A stretch of 64,000 nt of DNA, from NCBI GenBank assembly GCA_025782575.1, contig JALGYY010000035.1:535541-599540 (forward strand). Direction: 5' to 3'. Shown here piece by piece: positions 1-9,438 of this stretch (the stretch's first letter is position 1; the number at the start of each line of letters is the position of its first letter). The position numbers and the translations under genes were made by a program. The notes beneath the pieces were generated by a model, which saw only the letters and a program-made list of their open reading frames with translations, had not been told where the DNA came from and searched no databases. This stretch comes from a bacterium. Its GTDB lineage: Bacteria; Orphanbacterota; Orphanbacteria; Orphanbacterales; Orphanbacteraceae.

Positions 1-5
1 TTCTG

Positions 6-515
6 ATGATCATTGTCTCCGCCTCGATGCTGCCCAAAGAGCTGAGTGCTCAGACCATGCCGGATCTGGGTCGCCACTGGCTGGCCATACACGTGGGCCT
101 GACAGTTCTCGCGGAGGGGGCATTCGCAGTCGGAATGGCCATGGGAGTGACCTATCTTCTCAAATCACGAGCAGAGGGGCGAAATAGCATGGGGGCCTGG
201 CACCGGATCCCTTCCCTCACCAGACTCGATGCGGCGGGCTTCCGAGCGGTCGAGTTCGCATACCCTCTCTTCACTGTGGGTGCACTGTTTGCCGGATCCG
301 TCTGGGCGCATGAAGCCTGGGGGGTCACCTGGGTATGGGAACCGAAGCAGATCAGTGCCATTGCTATCTGGACTTACTACACGGCTTGCTTTTACGCACG
401 CCTCCAGCTCGGATGGCGGGGAAAGCGTTTCGCTCTGCTGAATGTGGGAGGCTTCCTTCTGATCCTGCTGTCGTTCGCCGTGAACCTGGTATTCGGCGGG
501 GCACACGCGGCCTGA
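6..515 (+). CDS. ccsA: Cytochrome c assembly protein, CcsA/CcmC family (5' partial)
   Basis: This is the C-terminal part of an integral membrane haem-handling protein used to attach haem to c-type apocytochromes. Four hydrophobic segments are visible. A tryptophan-rich stretch, WGVTWVWEPKQ at about residues 105-115, matches the WWD-type haem-binding motif of the CcsA/CcmC/ResC family. Family members usually have about 250-320 residues, and only 169 lie here. The reading frame is open to the window edge, so the ATG at base 6 is probably internal. The gene ends just before a convergent multihaem cytochrome operon, whose products it could help to mature. Confidence 0.85.
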   Translation: MIIVSASMLPKELSAQTMPDLGRHWLAIHVGLTVLAEGAFAVGMAMGVTYLLKSRAEGRNSMGAWHRIPSLTRLDAAGFRAVEFAYPLFTVGALFAGSVWAHEAWGVTWVWEPKQISAIAIWTYYTACFYARLQLGWRGKRFALLNVGGFLLILLSFAVNLVFGGAHAA

Positions 516-546
516 GAGACCCTTCTCTCGATCGAGGGAGCGCCGG

Positions 547-1326
547 TCAATCCCCATTCTGCAGAAAGTATGACTGGAGAGCGGCAAATGTGATATTCCC
601 CCGTGGCCGGGGTGGAGTGGGCGTCATCGCATGACAGCTCAGACAAAGGTCACTCCCACGATTGCTGAACTGCAATAGATCCTCGCCCGAACCGTACAGG
701 TCGTGACACGTTCCGCACCCGACCGCTGCGTCTTCAAACAGAAGCTCGGCCGGCAGATCGGAAATAACGCGGTAACTCCTGGGCCGCACGGTGAGCGCAT
801 CAACATAGCGAACACCAACGGGATGACTGTTCGGCCCATCGAGGATCGGCATCAGTCCCTTCTGCTGCCGGGGAGTGCTGACAAATCGTACGTGTGCATC
901 CGGGGCGGACGATCCGTCATGACAGGATGCGCACTTTCGGGAGTGAGATACCAGAGAGATCGCTCCCCTGGAATCAACCGTTGCCATATGTACCAGTGTC
1001 GATTCGTTCTCGTGCCGGCCCGCCCCATTAGGGTGACAGGTAACGCAAAGACTCCGACCCAGCTGGCTGGCAGGTGATGATCCGGTCGAAAAATGGTCGA
1101 CATCAACGTGACAGGTCCCGCATGTGATCGTTCCATCGGCCGCAAGGGGGAGGTGCCTGCCGGACAATGGAGGAACGATACCCACGGGATGAGACATCAA
1201 GACCATTTCTCTGTGGCACTCGGCGCAGGTCGCCGGGGATGAGACCGGATCGGCTGCCAGACCGGACACCACGAATAGGAAAAGGGCTCCCCAAAGAGAG
1301 CAGACGGCACGATATCCTGCCCACAC
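547..1326 (-). CDS. Secreted six-haem cytochrome c
   Basis: The 259-residue product starts with a hydrophobic signal peptide (about residues 5-25) and contains six CXXCH motifs: CAECH, CGTCH, CVTCH, CASCH, CGTCH and CLSCH. It is therefore expected to be a periplasmic or surface electron carrier. The start is GTG with a GGGAGG ribosome-binding site upstream. It is the last gene of a minus-strand respiratory set (Rieske, cytochrome b, nine-haem cytochrome, this gene), separated from the nine-haem gene by 235 bp. Histidines outside the CXXCH motifs could serve as distal ligands. Its redox partner is unknown, but the location suggests that it accepts or delivers electrons for the bc-type complex. 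Confidence 0.88.
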   Translation of the reverse strand: MWAGYRAVCSLWGALFLFVVSGLAADPVSSPATCAECHREMVLMSHPVGIVPPLSGRHLPLAADGTITCGTCHVDVDHFSTGSSPASQLGRSLCVTCHPNGAGRHENESTLVHMATVDSRGAISLVSHSRKCASCHDGSSAPDAHVRFVSTPRQQKGLMPILDGPNSHPVGVRYVDALTVRPRSYRVISDLPAELLFEDAAVGCGTCHDLYGSGEDLLQFSNRGSDLCLSCHAMTPTPPRPRGNITFAALQSYFLQNGD

Positions 1327-1561
1327 GCTCCGATACCTCCCTCAGATGGCTTGAACTCACGATGCAATCGGGTCCGGAGAGACCTAAGAAAGGCAGGAAC
1401 TATGCCATGGAGACTGTAGGAGCTAACTCGAAGAAACTATGAGGGTTATCACTATCAGGAGAAACAGGGGCAGGGCACAGGGGAGGGCGAATCGAGAGTG
1501 GTGTATGCAAACAGCATTGGCGGGGCACCGAGCCGCGTTTCAATACTCGAGGGAAGAGTGC

Positions 1562-2866
1562 TCAGGAACTTTCCATCTGGCGAATTCGGAAGAACAGAGC
1601 GATCACCAGAATCGTGATGAAAAGCGTGCCCATCCCGAAGCCCCGGCGGCGGAATGAGTACTCCTGGATCGTGGATTCGGCTATTTCTATCGCCGACTTC
1701 GACTTCTCCACCCCTTCCCGCGTCCGTGGCCCCACTCTCTCGGGATCGAAAGTGTGCACCAGCGTCCGCGCCTGGATGAGGCTCTGGTGAGCCTCCTGGA
1801 GAATGAACCCGATATCGACATCGTCCATTCCTTTAGTATTGACCTCTTCCTGCCGTTCGAGAGCAATTCCATAGACTTCCGTCAAAGAGTCGAGTTGTGC
1901 ACGAATTCTTCCGGCCGCGTCAGAACCATCGTCTCCATCGTCATGGCAATCCATGCAGACAGACGCGTCGCCGGTCCCGACCATCTCATCGGATGTGCGC
2001 GCGACACCATGGTTTCCGTGGCACTCTTCACAACCGTGAAGCTCGCTATCCTCGAATGCCCTTGCCATCGGAGTAGCCTCAAAAAACTGCAGATTATTGA
2101 CATGACAATGACCGCACACCTGTGTAACTGAGGAGATGCCCGGAGGAAGGGCCCCGTGATTCCCGTGACAGTCGTTGCACGCCGGCGCGCCCGTGTCTTC
2201 TTTCTCCAGCAGTGCAACGCCGTGAACGCTCTTTGCATACTGCTCGTACTGATCCGTCGGAATATCGTATCCCGCCATATGATCCGTGTCGCCATGACAG
2301 GAATTGCAGGTCGATGGCACGTTCAGGGGGTGCACGGATGACCGGGCGTCGCTTGCGGGGAGAACACCGTGGGCTGTATGGCAGCTCGTGCAATTGGCCA
2401 CATTATCGTCGCCTGAGCTCAAGAGCTGTCCATGCAGGCTTGTGGAATAACGGTTCACCTGATCAGTCGGAATCCGGGGCTGATACCGGCGCATGAATTC
2501 AATATCAGAATGGCAGCGGCCACAGAACTCCGGCACCTCGCTCCGCGACGGCACACCAAGAAAGCCCGCCTCCTCTGACATGGATTCTTCGTCATCGTCG
2601 CTCGCCGGATCGCCCCCGTGACAACCGGCGCATGAGAGATTCGCCTGCATATGAATATCATCGATGAAGAAATGTTCGGGGAGGTTTTCGTCTTCGAGAT
2701 GACACTGGTAGCACTGGTCGTTTTCGAGAAAAGCCCGGCGGGCTACCTCGGCATCAGAGGGGGCGACTTCCTCGTTTGCGGATACGCTCGTCCCGTCGGC
2801 AAGTGCGGCGCCAGAGACCAGCGCGAGAGCCAAGGTTATCATCGTACTTATCCGTAATGCCTTCAC
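1562..2866 (-). CDS. Membrane-anchored nine-haem cytochrome c
   Basis: The 434-residue protein has a signal peptide (residues 1-23), nine CXXCH motifs spread over about residues 50-310, a charged helical region, and one C-terminal membrane segment (about residues 410-428) followed by a short basic tail. Repeated CXXCHGNHG motifs resemble NrfH/NapC-like and other multihaem oxidoreductase cytochromes. The start is GTG, preceded by AGAGG and only 9 bp after the cytochrome b stop, so the two are probably one transcript. The likely role is to pass electrons between the cytochrome b/Rieske complex and periplasmic acceptors, replacing a classical cytochrome c1. The exact acceptor cannot be told from sequence. 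Confidence 0.88.
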   Translation of the reverse strand: MKALRISTMITLALALVSGAALADGTSVSANEEVAPSDAEVARRAFLENDQCYQCHLEDENLPEHFFIDDIHMQANLSCAGCHGGDPASDDDEESMSEEAGFLGVPSRSEVPEFCGRCHSDIEFMRRYQPRIPTDQVNRYSTSLHGQLLSSGDDNVANCTSCHTAHGVLPASDARSSVHPLNVPSTCNSCHGDTDHMAGYDIPTDQYEQYAKSVHGVALLEKEDTGAPACNDCHGNHGALPPGISSVTQVCGHCHVNNLQFFEATPMARAFEDSELHGCEECHGNHGVARTSDEMVGTGDASVCMDCHDDGDDGSDAAGRIRAQLDSLTEVYGIALERQEEVNTKGMDDVDIGFILQEAHQSLIQARTLVHTFDPERVGPRTREGVEKSKSAIEIAESTIQEYSFRRRGFGMGTLFITILVIALFFRIRQMESS

Positions 2867-2875
2867 CGTAAACCT

Positions 2876-3970
2876 CTAGACTAAGTAACCCCAGATCGTC
2901 ATACCGATAATGAAGGTGACGCTGATGATCCCGATTACCAGGATCGTGCGCCGGCTCTTCGCGGAGGGAATCGCCTTTTCCCAGAATGGTACGAACATCC
3001 AGGCGACGCCGACCAACCCGAAGCCGACGATCCCGAGCACTTCCCCCTCGATCAGAAGCACATGCGCCGGAATCAGCTTGAGCGTTTGGAACATGAACAT
3101 GAAGTACCATTCGGGGCGGATGCCTTCCGGTGCCGACGCAAACATGTCCGCTTTTTCCCCGATCTCCCAGGGGAAGTAGACGGACAGGTACAGAAGGATA
3201 TTCAGCACGATCAACCACAGGAGCATGTCGCGCAGCAGGAAATTAGGGAAGAACGGGATCATTTTCTTGCGCTCTGGCGGCAGTTTTTCGACAAAGGATG
3301 GTTCATGCATGCCAAGGCGTTGCACGAAGATCAGGTGCAGCCCCAACAGGACAGAGAATAGCGCCGGCAGGATCGCAATATGAATGGCATAGAACCGTGA
3401 GAGTGTGGCACCTGTGACGTCTTCGCCACCTCGGAGCACCAGCTTCGCCATGTTGCCGATCAGCGGAACAGCCCCGGTGATATCCGTACCTACCTTCGTT
3501 GCAAAATAGGCCAGTTCGTTCCATGGGAGCAGATACCCTGTAAAACCAAATCCCATTGCCAGTGCGAGAAGGAGGAACCCGGTCATCCACGTAAGTTCAC
3601 GGGGCTTCCGAAAAGCCCGCGCGAAGAACGTACTGAACATATGAACAAACACAAAGAAAACCATGAAGTTCGCCGACCAGCTATGCAGAGAACGAATCAG
3701 CCAACCGAACTTCACCTTTGTTGTGATAAAGCGAACGCTCTCGAATGCAGTCGCCTCATCACCCTTATAATAGAGGATGAGAAGAATTCCGGTGATTACC
3801 TGTACGATGAATAGGAATAGCGCCACACCGCCCATGTAGTACCAGACAGTGTGACGGTGCATGGGCACCTTTTTGTGACGCAGGAATTCAATGAGCGGCG
3901 CGATTCTAAACCGTTCGTCCACCCACCCAAACAGGCGCTGTCCTATGCTGTCATGGCTTGACATGCTCAT
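2876..3970 (-). CDS. Cytochrome b subunit of a bc-type complex
   Basis: The 364-residue membrane protein combines a four-helix cytochrome b6-like half and a subunit IV-like half in one chain. Haem ligands are visible as two histidine pairs: one in HSWSANFMVFF...H (13 residues between) and one in HIAILPALFSVLLGLH (14 residues between, the spacing typical of b6-type proteins). The quinol-site motif is present as RPEWYF. The start overlaps the Rieske stop codon by one base (TGATG), so translation is coupled. The protein would oxidise quinol in the membrane and pass one electron to the Rieske protein and one through its two b haems. Confidence 0.92.
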   Translation of the reverse strand: MSMSSHDSIGQRLFGWVDERFRIAPLIEFLRHKKVPMHRHTVWYYMGGVALFLFIVQVITGILLILYYKGDEATAFESVRFITTKVKFGWLIRSLHSWSANFMVFFVFVHMFSTFFARAFRKPRELTWMTGFLLLALAMGFGFTGYLLPWNELAYFATKVGTDITGAVPLIGNMAKLVLRGGEDVTGATLSRFYAIHIAILPALFSVLLGLHLIFVQRLGMHEPSFVEKLPPERKKMIPFFPNFLLRDMLLWLIVLNILLYLSVYFPWEIGEKADMFASAPEGIRPEWYFMFMFQTLKLIPAHVLLIEGEVLGIVGFGLVGVAWMFVPFWEKAIPSAKSRRTILVIGIISVTFIIGMTIWGYLV

Positions 3971-4398
3971 CAGACGGCTGGACGAGAGACCAGGATCTCG
4001 TCGTTAACTACCTTGACCACATACTCGTCGAGCGGTCTCGGCGGCGGGCCACTGATATTGCGGCCCCGCGTATCGTACAAGCCGTTGTGACAGGCGCACC
4101 AGATCTGCTTGAGATCGGTCCGGTACTGTACGATGCAGTCGAGATGGGTGCATGTGGCGTTGAGCGCCCGAAAGTCGCCTCCTTCAGTGCGTATCAGGAT
4201 GACGGGCTTACGGCCGAACTTGACGATCTGAGCGGTATTGGGCCGAAAATCTGATGCCGTACCCGCTTTGACCGAACCGACATTAGCCTCGGCCACCTTG
4301 GGAGGCGTAAGGTAGCAAACGATCGGATACAGCACACTCCCGATCCAACCGAGGAGGCCGCCCGCCAGAACCATATTTGTGAACTTCCGTCGATCCAT
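3970..4398 (-). CDS. Rieske iron-sulfur protein
   Basis: The 142-residue protein has an N-terminal anchor (MDRRKF followed by a hydrophobic helix, about residues 9-30) and a soluble Rieske domain. The two [2Fe-2S]-binding loops are CTHLDC (about residues 83-88) and CACHNG (about residues 101-106); both cysteine-histidine pairs and the two extra cysteines of high-potential Rieske proteins are there. It is the first gene of the operon and overlaps cytochrome b by one base. It should take electrons from quinol at the cytochrome b Qo site and hand them to the multihaem cytochromes encoded downstream. Confidence 0.93.
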   Translation of the reverse strand: MDRRKFTNMVLAGGLLGWIGSVLYPIVCYLTPPKVAEANVGSVKAGTASDFRPNTAQIVKFGRKPVILIRTEGGDFRALNATCTHLDCIVQYRTDLKQIWCACHNGLYDTRGRNISGPPPRPLDEYVVKVVNDEILVSRPAV

Positions 4399-4545
4399 TT
4401 ATCCACCCGGATAGCCTGACCACCCGGAGAGTGCCCCCCTGGCAACGCTCCGTCAAGATGGTTCAGTCATTCCCATGGCCAGGAACAAGAATACCCACGA
4501 ATACCAACAGATGAATCATGGGTCCACTTTTCTTCTATGGAACAA

Positions 4546-4574
4546 AAAGTACCACTCCTGAACTCCTGCAGCAA
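4546..4574 (-). promoter_or_regulatory. Probable sigma70-type promoter of the Rieske/cytochrome b operon
   Basis: On the minus strand TTGCTG is followed after 17 bases by TACTTT, about 150 bp upstream of the Rieske start. An A-tract lies just upstream of the -35 (4575-4592) and could act as an UP-like element. The call rests only on box similarity and spacing. The rest of 4399-4694 contains no other feature that I recognise. Confidence 0.45.
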
Positions 4575-4694
4575 GTTTTTTTTCCCTTTTTTCCACTTTT
4601 GAGTCGGACAGACCGGAGCGACTGTGAAATCTGCCGGCGTCTATCGATCATCATTACATAGAGGAATGATGCCTCTGAGCCCGCGCGAGCAATC

Positions 4695-6863
4695 TTATCT
4701 GGCAATCACCACGCGCCGGCTCGATCGGCTACTTCCGTTCGCCAGGCGAACAAAGTAGATCCCCGAGGAAACAGCGCGAAAATCATTATCAAGACCATTC
4801 CAATCAACCTGGTAATGCCCGGCACTCTGGCGGCCGTTTATGAGCGTTCTGACCAGCGCACCTCGAACATCGTACACACTCAGGTTCACCTCTCCCTGAT
4901 GATCGATTTGATAGCTGATGGAAGTCTCTGACCTCGCCGGATTCGGAAAAGCCCGAATCGATGTGATTCCTCCTGCGAGTATATCCAACGGATAGAGGTC
5001 GGGCAGCGTAGTCGGTACAGGGTGCCCATAAATCTGTAGCCCTCCCGTTCCATCGGCCACGTGAATTCCGCTGTCGGTCTTATGCACTCTAAAGGCAAGA
5101 CCTGGTGTCTCGTGAAACCCGATTTCGACCGGGTTGTTAGAGTTCGAGACATCAATCACGATCAACCCCTCTCCCTGATCCGTAACATATGCCGTATCGT
5201 TCGATACGAATATTCCGGAGGCGATAATCCCCGCCGGAGCGTAGCTTCCCTTCTCATTCGGGTTCGACGGATTCGAGATATTGATAATCCTGAGGCCGCC
5301 CCCGAAATCGGCAACATAGGCAAAGTTTCCGTCAACGAAAACACCAGCGACATAATCGGACGTTGCAATCGATGCGATTTCCCGGGGCGACGTCGGATCG
5401 GACACATCCACGACCCTGAGACCGTCAGAGCCGTTGGCTACGTAAGCGTAATCACCCTGCACATCGACCTGGCCCGACAAAGATGGGAGTGCGACGGATC
5501 CGACCTCCATCGGATTTACCGGATCGGTCACATCGATTACACGGAGGCCGGCAGACAGGTCCGCCACATAGGCGTAGCCGTTCTGATAGGCGACACCCCT
5601 GGCATAATCGGGCGTCGTTTGAGAACCCACTTCGACCGGCAAGGCGGGGTTAGATATGTCGATGATCCGAAGTCCCGAGTAGCGGGAGGCCACATAGGCG
5701 TAGTTTCCCCCGAGTGTGATATCGAGACCGATATCCGGTATCACCAGGGAACCGATCTCGAACGGGGCGGCGGGGCTGGTTACGTCCAGTACCGTGAAGC
5801 CCGCGGTCGAGTTGGCGGCATAGACAAAACCGCCATCCCCTTCGATATCATACACAAGGCTCTTCGTTTCGATAGACCCCAGCCCGGCAGGGAGAGCGGG
5901 ATTCGACAGATCGACAATGTGAAACTCCGTCCCGCCGGAAACATATGCGATCCCCCCGGAGACTTGAACATCGAGCGCGGCAATCGAATCCGATCCGATC
6001 TCCGCGATGAGCGCAGGATTCGTTACATCCAGTACGCGAAGACCGATAAACGGGTCGGCGACATAGGCCGTGCTGTCAACGACAAACACATCTCTCGAAT
6101 TGCTTCCGGACCAGAACCCGAGATTGGGGAGGAAGATTTGGGTCAGATCGAGGATGATGAGATCACCGTTGTTCAACAGATACGCGCGATCTCTCAACAC
6201 AAAGACGCTGGTTGAACTCTGAGACAGATTGATGTCGAATCCGGTGCTGCTCAGCGAACCGTTCGGGTTGATCGCGAAACGGATGAAGTCGGAGCCGGCG
6301 ACATAGAGGAAGTCCCCCTGGAGATAGAGATCCCGGGATGGGCTACCGCCCGAACCGTTGAACCCCAGATCGACTGGGGCTGTCGGATCCGAAACATCGA
6401 GCCAATGGACGAAGCCGAAATCCGCGGCTACATAGGCGGTGCTGTTCTTGACCGCTACCGCATGAACGGGGACCTCCACACCGAAATAGAAGACCTCATG
6501 CCTGCCGAGAAACTGTGGTGAAGTCGAACTTGCTACGTCCCATATCTCGAGTCCCCCCTTCCCGCCGGCGAGGAAGATGCGTTGATTCGGAGCATCATAA
6601 AAAAGATCCTCCACTACCCCTCTTGTCTTAATCCCCTCCGACAGGGTGATCGGGCTTGCAGGATTTGACACATCAGCGATTATGACTACTCCGCCGGATC
6701 CGAAGAATGCAAGATCACGCACCGGATCGTATGCGACTCCTCTCGCCGCCCCGTAGGGCCACGCACCGGAAAACTCAATGTTGTTTGAATCAAATGCGAG
6801 AACGGGCGACGAGATCAAGACGAAAGCCAGAAAGAAGAACAGGGCATAGTCCGGTTTCTGCAT
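4695..6863 (-). CDS. Secreted LVIVD-repeat beta-propeller protein with FlgD-like C-terminal domain
   Basis: After a signal peptide (MQKPDYALFFFLAFVLISS) the 722-residue protein consists of at least ten repeats of about 42 residues of the LVIVD type, with recurring units such as YAYVAD, GLRVIDV and NPALPVEVG. These are predicted to fold as beta-propellers. The last 90 residues form an Ig-like FlgD/sorting-type domain (VYDVRGALVRTL, then WNGLDND and SGIYFVRL), as found at the ends of secreted proteins in FCB-group bacteria. The start at 6863 was chosen because GGAG lies six bases upstream and the signal peptide begins there; an in-frame ATG at 6920 would add 19 residues and hide the signal. It is a single gene of unknown role, probably a surface or extracellular binding protein. 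Confidence 0.85.
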   Translation of the reverse strand: MQKPDYALFFFLAFVLISSPVLAFDSNNIEFSGAWPYGAARGVAYDPVRDLAFFGSGGVVIIADVSNPASPITLSEGIKTRGVVEDLFYDAPNQRIFLAGGKGGLEIWDVASSTSPQFLGRHEVFYFGVEVPVHAVAVKNSTAYVAADFGFVHWLDVSDPTAPVDLGFNGSGGSPSRDLYLQGDFLYVAGSDFIRFAINPNGSLSSTGFDINLSQSSTSVFVLRDRAYLLNNGDLIILDLTQIFLPNLGFWSGSNSRDVFVVDSTAYVADPFIGLRVLDVTNPALIAEIGSDSIAALDVQVSGGIAYVSGGTEFHIVDLSNPALPAGLGSIETKSLVYDIEGDGGFVYAANSTAGFTVLDVTSPAAPFEIGSLVIPDIGLDITLGGNYAYVASRYSGLRIIDISNPALPVEVGSQTTPDYARGVAYQNGYAYVADLSAGLRVIDVTDPVNPMEVGSVALPSLSGQVDVQGDYAYVANGSDGLRVVDVSDPTSPREIASIATSDYVAGVFVDGNFAYVADFGGGLRIINISNPSNPNEKGSYAPAGIIASGIFVSNDTAYVTDQGEGLIVIDVSNSNNPVEIGFHETPGLAFRVHKTDSGIHVADGTGGLQIYGHPVPTTLPDLYPLDILAGGITSIRAFPNPARSETSISYQIDHQGEVNLSVYDVRGALVRTLINGRQSAGHYQVDWNGLDNDFRAVSSGIYFVRLANGSSRSSRRVVIAR

Positions 6864-7026
6864 GGGGTTCTCCAGGAAAAAGGTATCTCGTTCCATGAGT
6901 ATTCGCTCGGGGGATCGCACCCCATAACACTTACGAGACTGAAGCCGAGATGTGACTGCAAACGATCAAGATTGGTCACAGTCGATGAGGGGGATAGTTC
7001 AAGTATGCCACAAAGCGAGCGAATGA

Positions 7027-9438
7027 TCAGCCGCGGGAAATTCGCTCTGCCAGAGGCCGGAACTGGAGGCCATAGAACATCTCCAGATACCGCCGGGATT
7101 CCGCACGGTCCATGTCAGTAACGTAACGCCAGAAGCCGTAGACTCGGGACAGAGTCATCAGACGCTCAGCGTAGCTGGCCCAGGTATAGCGCTCCGCCAC
7201 ACGAGCCAGCGCCCCTTCGGAAACGGCGCTCCAGGCAGCAGGATCCTTTTGACATCGCACCAGAAATTCGGCCATTCGGGAAGCCGCTTCGTCACCATGG
7301 TTCGGATCGATGTGGAATCCCGAGATCCCCTCTTCGATGATCTCCAGAGGACCGCCGAAGCAGGTGGCGAATACGGGGAGTCCCGTGCTCATCGCTTCGA
7401 TCACTGTCAGACCGAATGCTTCAAAGAGCGCCGGCTGGACGAATAGGCCACCCGTGTCAGCGACGAAACGATACAGTTCCCCATTTCGCTCACGATCGAC
7501 CTGCCCCTCGAGCCAACGAACCTGCCCGTCCAGATCATATTGATCTAAAAGACTGTGCATCTTATCAATCTCATGCTTTTCTTCATCATCGGCGGACCGA
7601 TCAGGATCGATGAAGCCGGATGCAAGCAAGACGTTGGCGACGCTCCGAAGTTTATCGTTCCTGGCATACCACTCCACAAATCCCGTCAGATTCTTCACCT
7701 TGTCCATGCGGGCAATGGAAAAGATCAACGGTAGATCCCGATTGTTCAGCCGGCCGCGGCTGTCTCCGTCACCCGGTCCACCGAAAACCTGTGCCTCAAT
7801 GCCGGGTAGTAGATGCTTCAAGCGACGTTTATCATCTTTCGGCGGAAAATAGACCGTCGGATCAACACCGGGCGAAACAATGTTGAACTTGGGATCGAAG
7901 ACATTGATCCCGTGCACTACCCGATAGAGCCCAGGCATTGTAAATGCGGTGTGGGCCTCGTACTGTCCCACTGTATCTTCGGCACCGGCGATTTCCTGGT
8001 ATGTCGATGTGATAATGAAGTCAGCCGTATTCATGGCGATCACATCCGCGGTAAACTGACAGGAAAAGTGATACTGGTCTTCGTTCTCACGCCAGTAGAG
8101 ATCGGATAGCAGATACTTGGTCTTCTCCAGGGCATGGGCAATATTGCACTGGGTAATGCCCAGCCTCTGAGAAAGCAGTGAGGCGACCAGATTGCCGTCG
8201 GAGTAGTTTCCGATGATCAGATCGGGCCGGCACTGCAGTTCAGCCAGGATCTCTCGCTCCGCATCAACGGAAAACTGCTCCAGGTACGGCCATATTTCGA
8301 AGCGGGATACCCAATGTTGTAAAGGCTCCCCTCCCGATCCCCGGAAGGGCACACGTAGAATGCGGGAATGCTCCGTTCCGGCGATCGGTTCGATATGCTG
8401 ATTGCAGGTTGTTCCGTCAGCCTCGGGAATGAGCCTCGTGACAACAATTATCTGCGGCTGAATAGCAAGACCCTGTTCGGCGAGCCCGAGTCGCATCTCC
8501 TTCTCGAGCGCCCGTACCTGATCGAGGATATACACGACCTGGCCACCCGTATCCGGCCTGCCGAGTACGCCGCTCTGTCCGAACCATCCGTGAGGAGACA
8601 GAATGCAGATCGAAAAAATCATGGGGATACGAGCGAGAAATCGCTCCAGGGTATCGGGGGACGGCGCCTCCAGCACCTCCAGAAGCAGCTGCATGGTCTC
8701 CCGCACAATCCGGGCATCACGCCCCCATCCCGGCTCGAACCCGAGACCGTGCAATTCCTGGCTGAATTTCATACACGGTGTGTCGATCGGTAAGGCTGCG
8801 AGCTTCCGATCGGCATTGCGCAGTGCTTCACGCAGCGAGCGGACATCGGCGATCGTCGGGCTGAGCATCAATTGCTGCTCCCCCATCCGATGTACGAGAA
8901 GAAAATTCAGGAGGCTGGCGGGACCCTTCCCGCGCTTGTCGAAGAGACCGCTTGAAAGGCGGCGGCTCATGAACTCCACCCCCCGACCGATGGATCGCGC
9001 CTCCTGCAACTTGGTGAACTCGCGCGAAAAGGGTTCGAGATCGACTTCCAGCGTCCATTCCGTATCATCATGGCTGCCGTTAACGAGTCGCTCTTTTGCC
9101 TCCAGAAACTCCACAGTCGTAATTTCGCGCACACTAGGCGGCTCCAACTGCATGCAGACGTAACCCCAGCGGGCTACGCTGGTGCGAAGCGCAAAATAAA
9201 TCTTTCCGCCGTCAACGGCTGCTTCCTGGACCCATCCGAATAGGCTCTCCAATGGAGTCCCGCTGAGATCACAACTGTATTCGTCTCCGCATACCTCAGA
9301 AAAGGCGTCCCGGAGATCGCTTCTCAGCAGAAAGGGTCGTCCGAGCTCCTGCAGATGGTGAATGATCATGTGTACAGTGCGGGGCTCTTTCTCCAGGAAG
9401 ATACCCATCTCATCGATAAATCCGGGGTTCAGGCTCAT
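7027..9438 (-). CDS. susA: Sucrose synthase
   Basis: Sucrose synthase reversibly makes NDP-glucose and fructose from sucrose and NDP. The protein of about 803 residues has the full family length: an N-terminal regulatory region, then a GT-B glycosyltransferase (family GT4) core beginning at SPHGWFGQSG and containing GRPDTGGQVVYILDQ and the nucleotide-sugar motif ALFEAFGLTVIEAMSTGLP (E-x7-E). The start at 9438 gives an ATGA overlap with the fructokinase stop and has GGGAG five bases upstream; an upstream in-frame ATG at 9450 is less likely. It is the last gene of the four-gene sucrose operon and probably acts in the cytoplasm to recover sugar nucleotides from sucrose. Confidence 0.95.
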   Translation of the reverse strand: MSLNPGFIDEMGIFLEKEPRTVHMIIHHLQELGRPFLLRSDLRDAFSEVCGDEYSCDLSGTPLESLFGWVQEAAVDGGKIYFALRTSVARWGYVCMQLEPPSVREITTVEFLEAKERLVNGSHDDTEWTLEVDLEPFSREFTKLQEARSIGRGVEFMSRRLSSGLFDKRGKGPASLLNFLLVHRMGEQQLMLSPTIADVRSLREALRNADRKLAALPIDTPCMKFSQELHGLGFEPGWGRDARIVRETMQLLLEVLEAPSPDTLERFLARIPMIFSICILSPHGWFGQSGVLGRPDTGGQVVYILDQVRALEKEMRLGLAEQGLAIQPQIIVVTRLIPEADGTTCNQHIEPIAGTEHSRILRVPFRGSGGEPLQHWVSRFEIWPYLEQFSVDAEREILAELQCRPDLIIGNYSDGNLVASLLSQRLGITQCNIAHALEKTKYLLSDLYWRENEDQYHFSCQFTADVIAMNTADFIITSTYQEIAGAEDTVGQYEAHTAFTMPGLYRVVHGINVFDPKFNIVSPGVDPTVYFPPKDDKRRLKHLLPGIEAQVFGGPGDGDSRGRLNNRDLPLIFSIARMDKVKNLTGFVEWYARNDKLRSVANVLLASGFIDPDRSADDEEKHEIDKMHSLLDQYDLDGQVRWLEGQVDRERNGELYRFVADTGGLFVQPALFEAFGLTVIEAMSTGLPVFATCFGGPLEIIEEGISGFHIDPNHGDEAASRMAEFLVRCQKDPAAWSAVSEGALARVAERYTWASYAERLMTLSRVYGFWRYVTDMDRAESRRYLEMFYGLQFRPLAERISRG

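Noticed and set aside
5061-6215. Long plus-strand reading frame of 384 codons opposite the propeller gene
   Set aside because: It is antisense to repeated LVIVD coding sequence, and its repeats mirror that gene; no ribosome-binding site or known domain.
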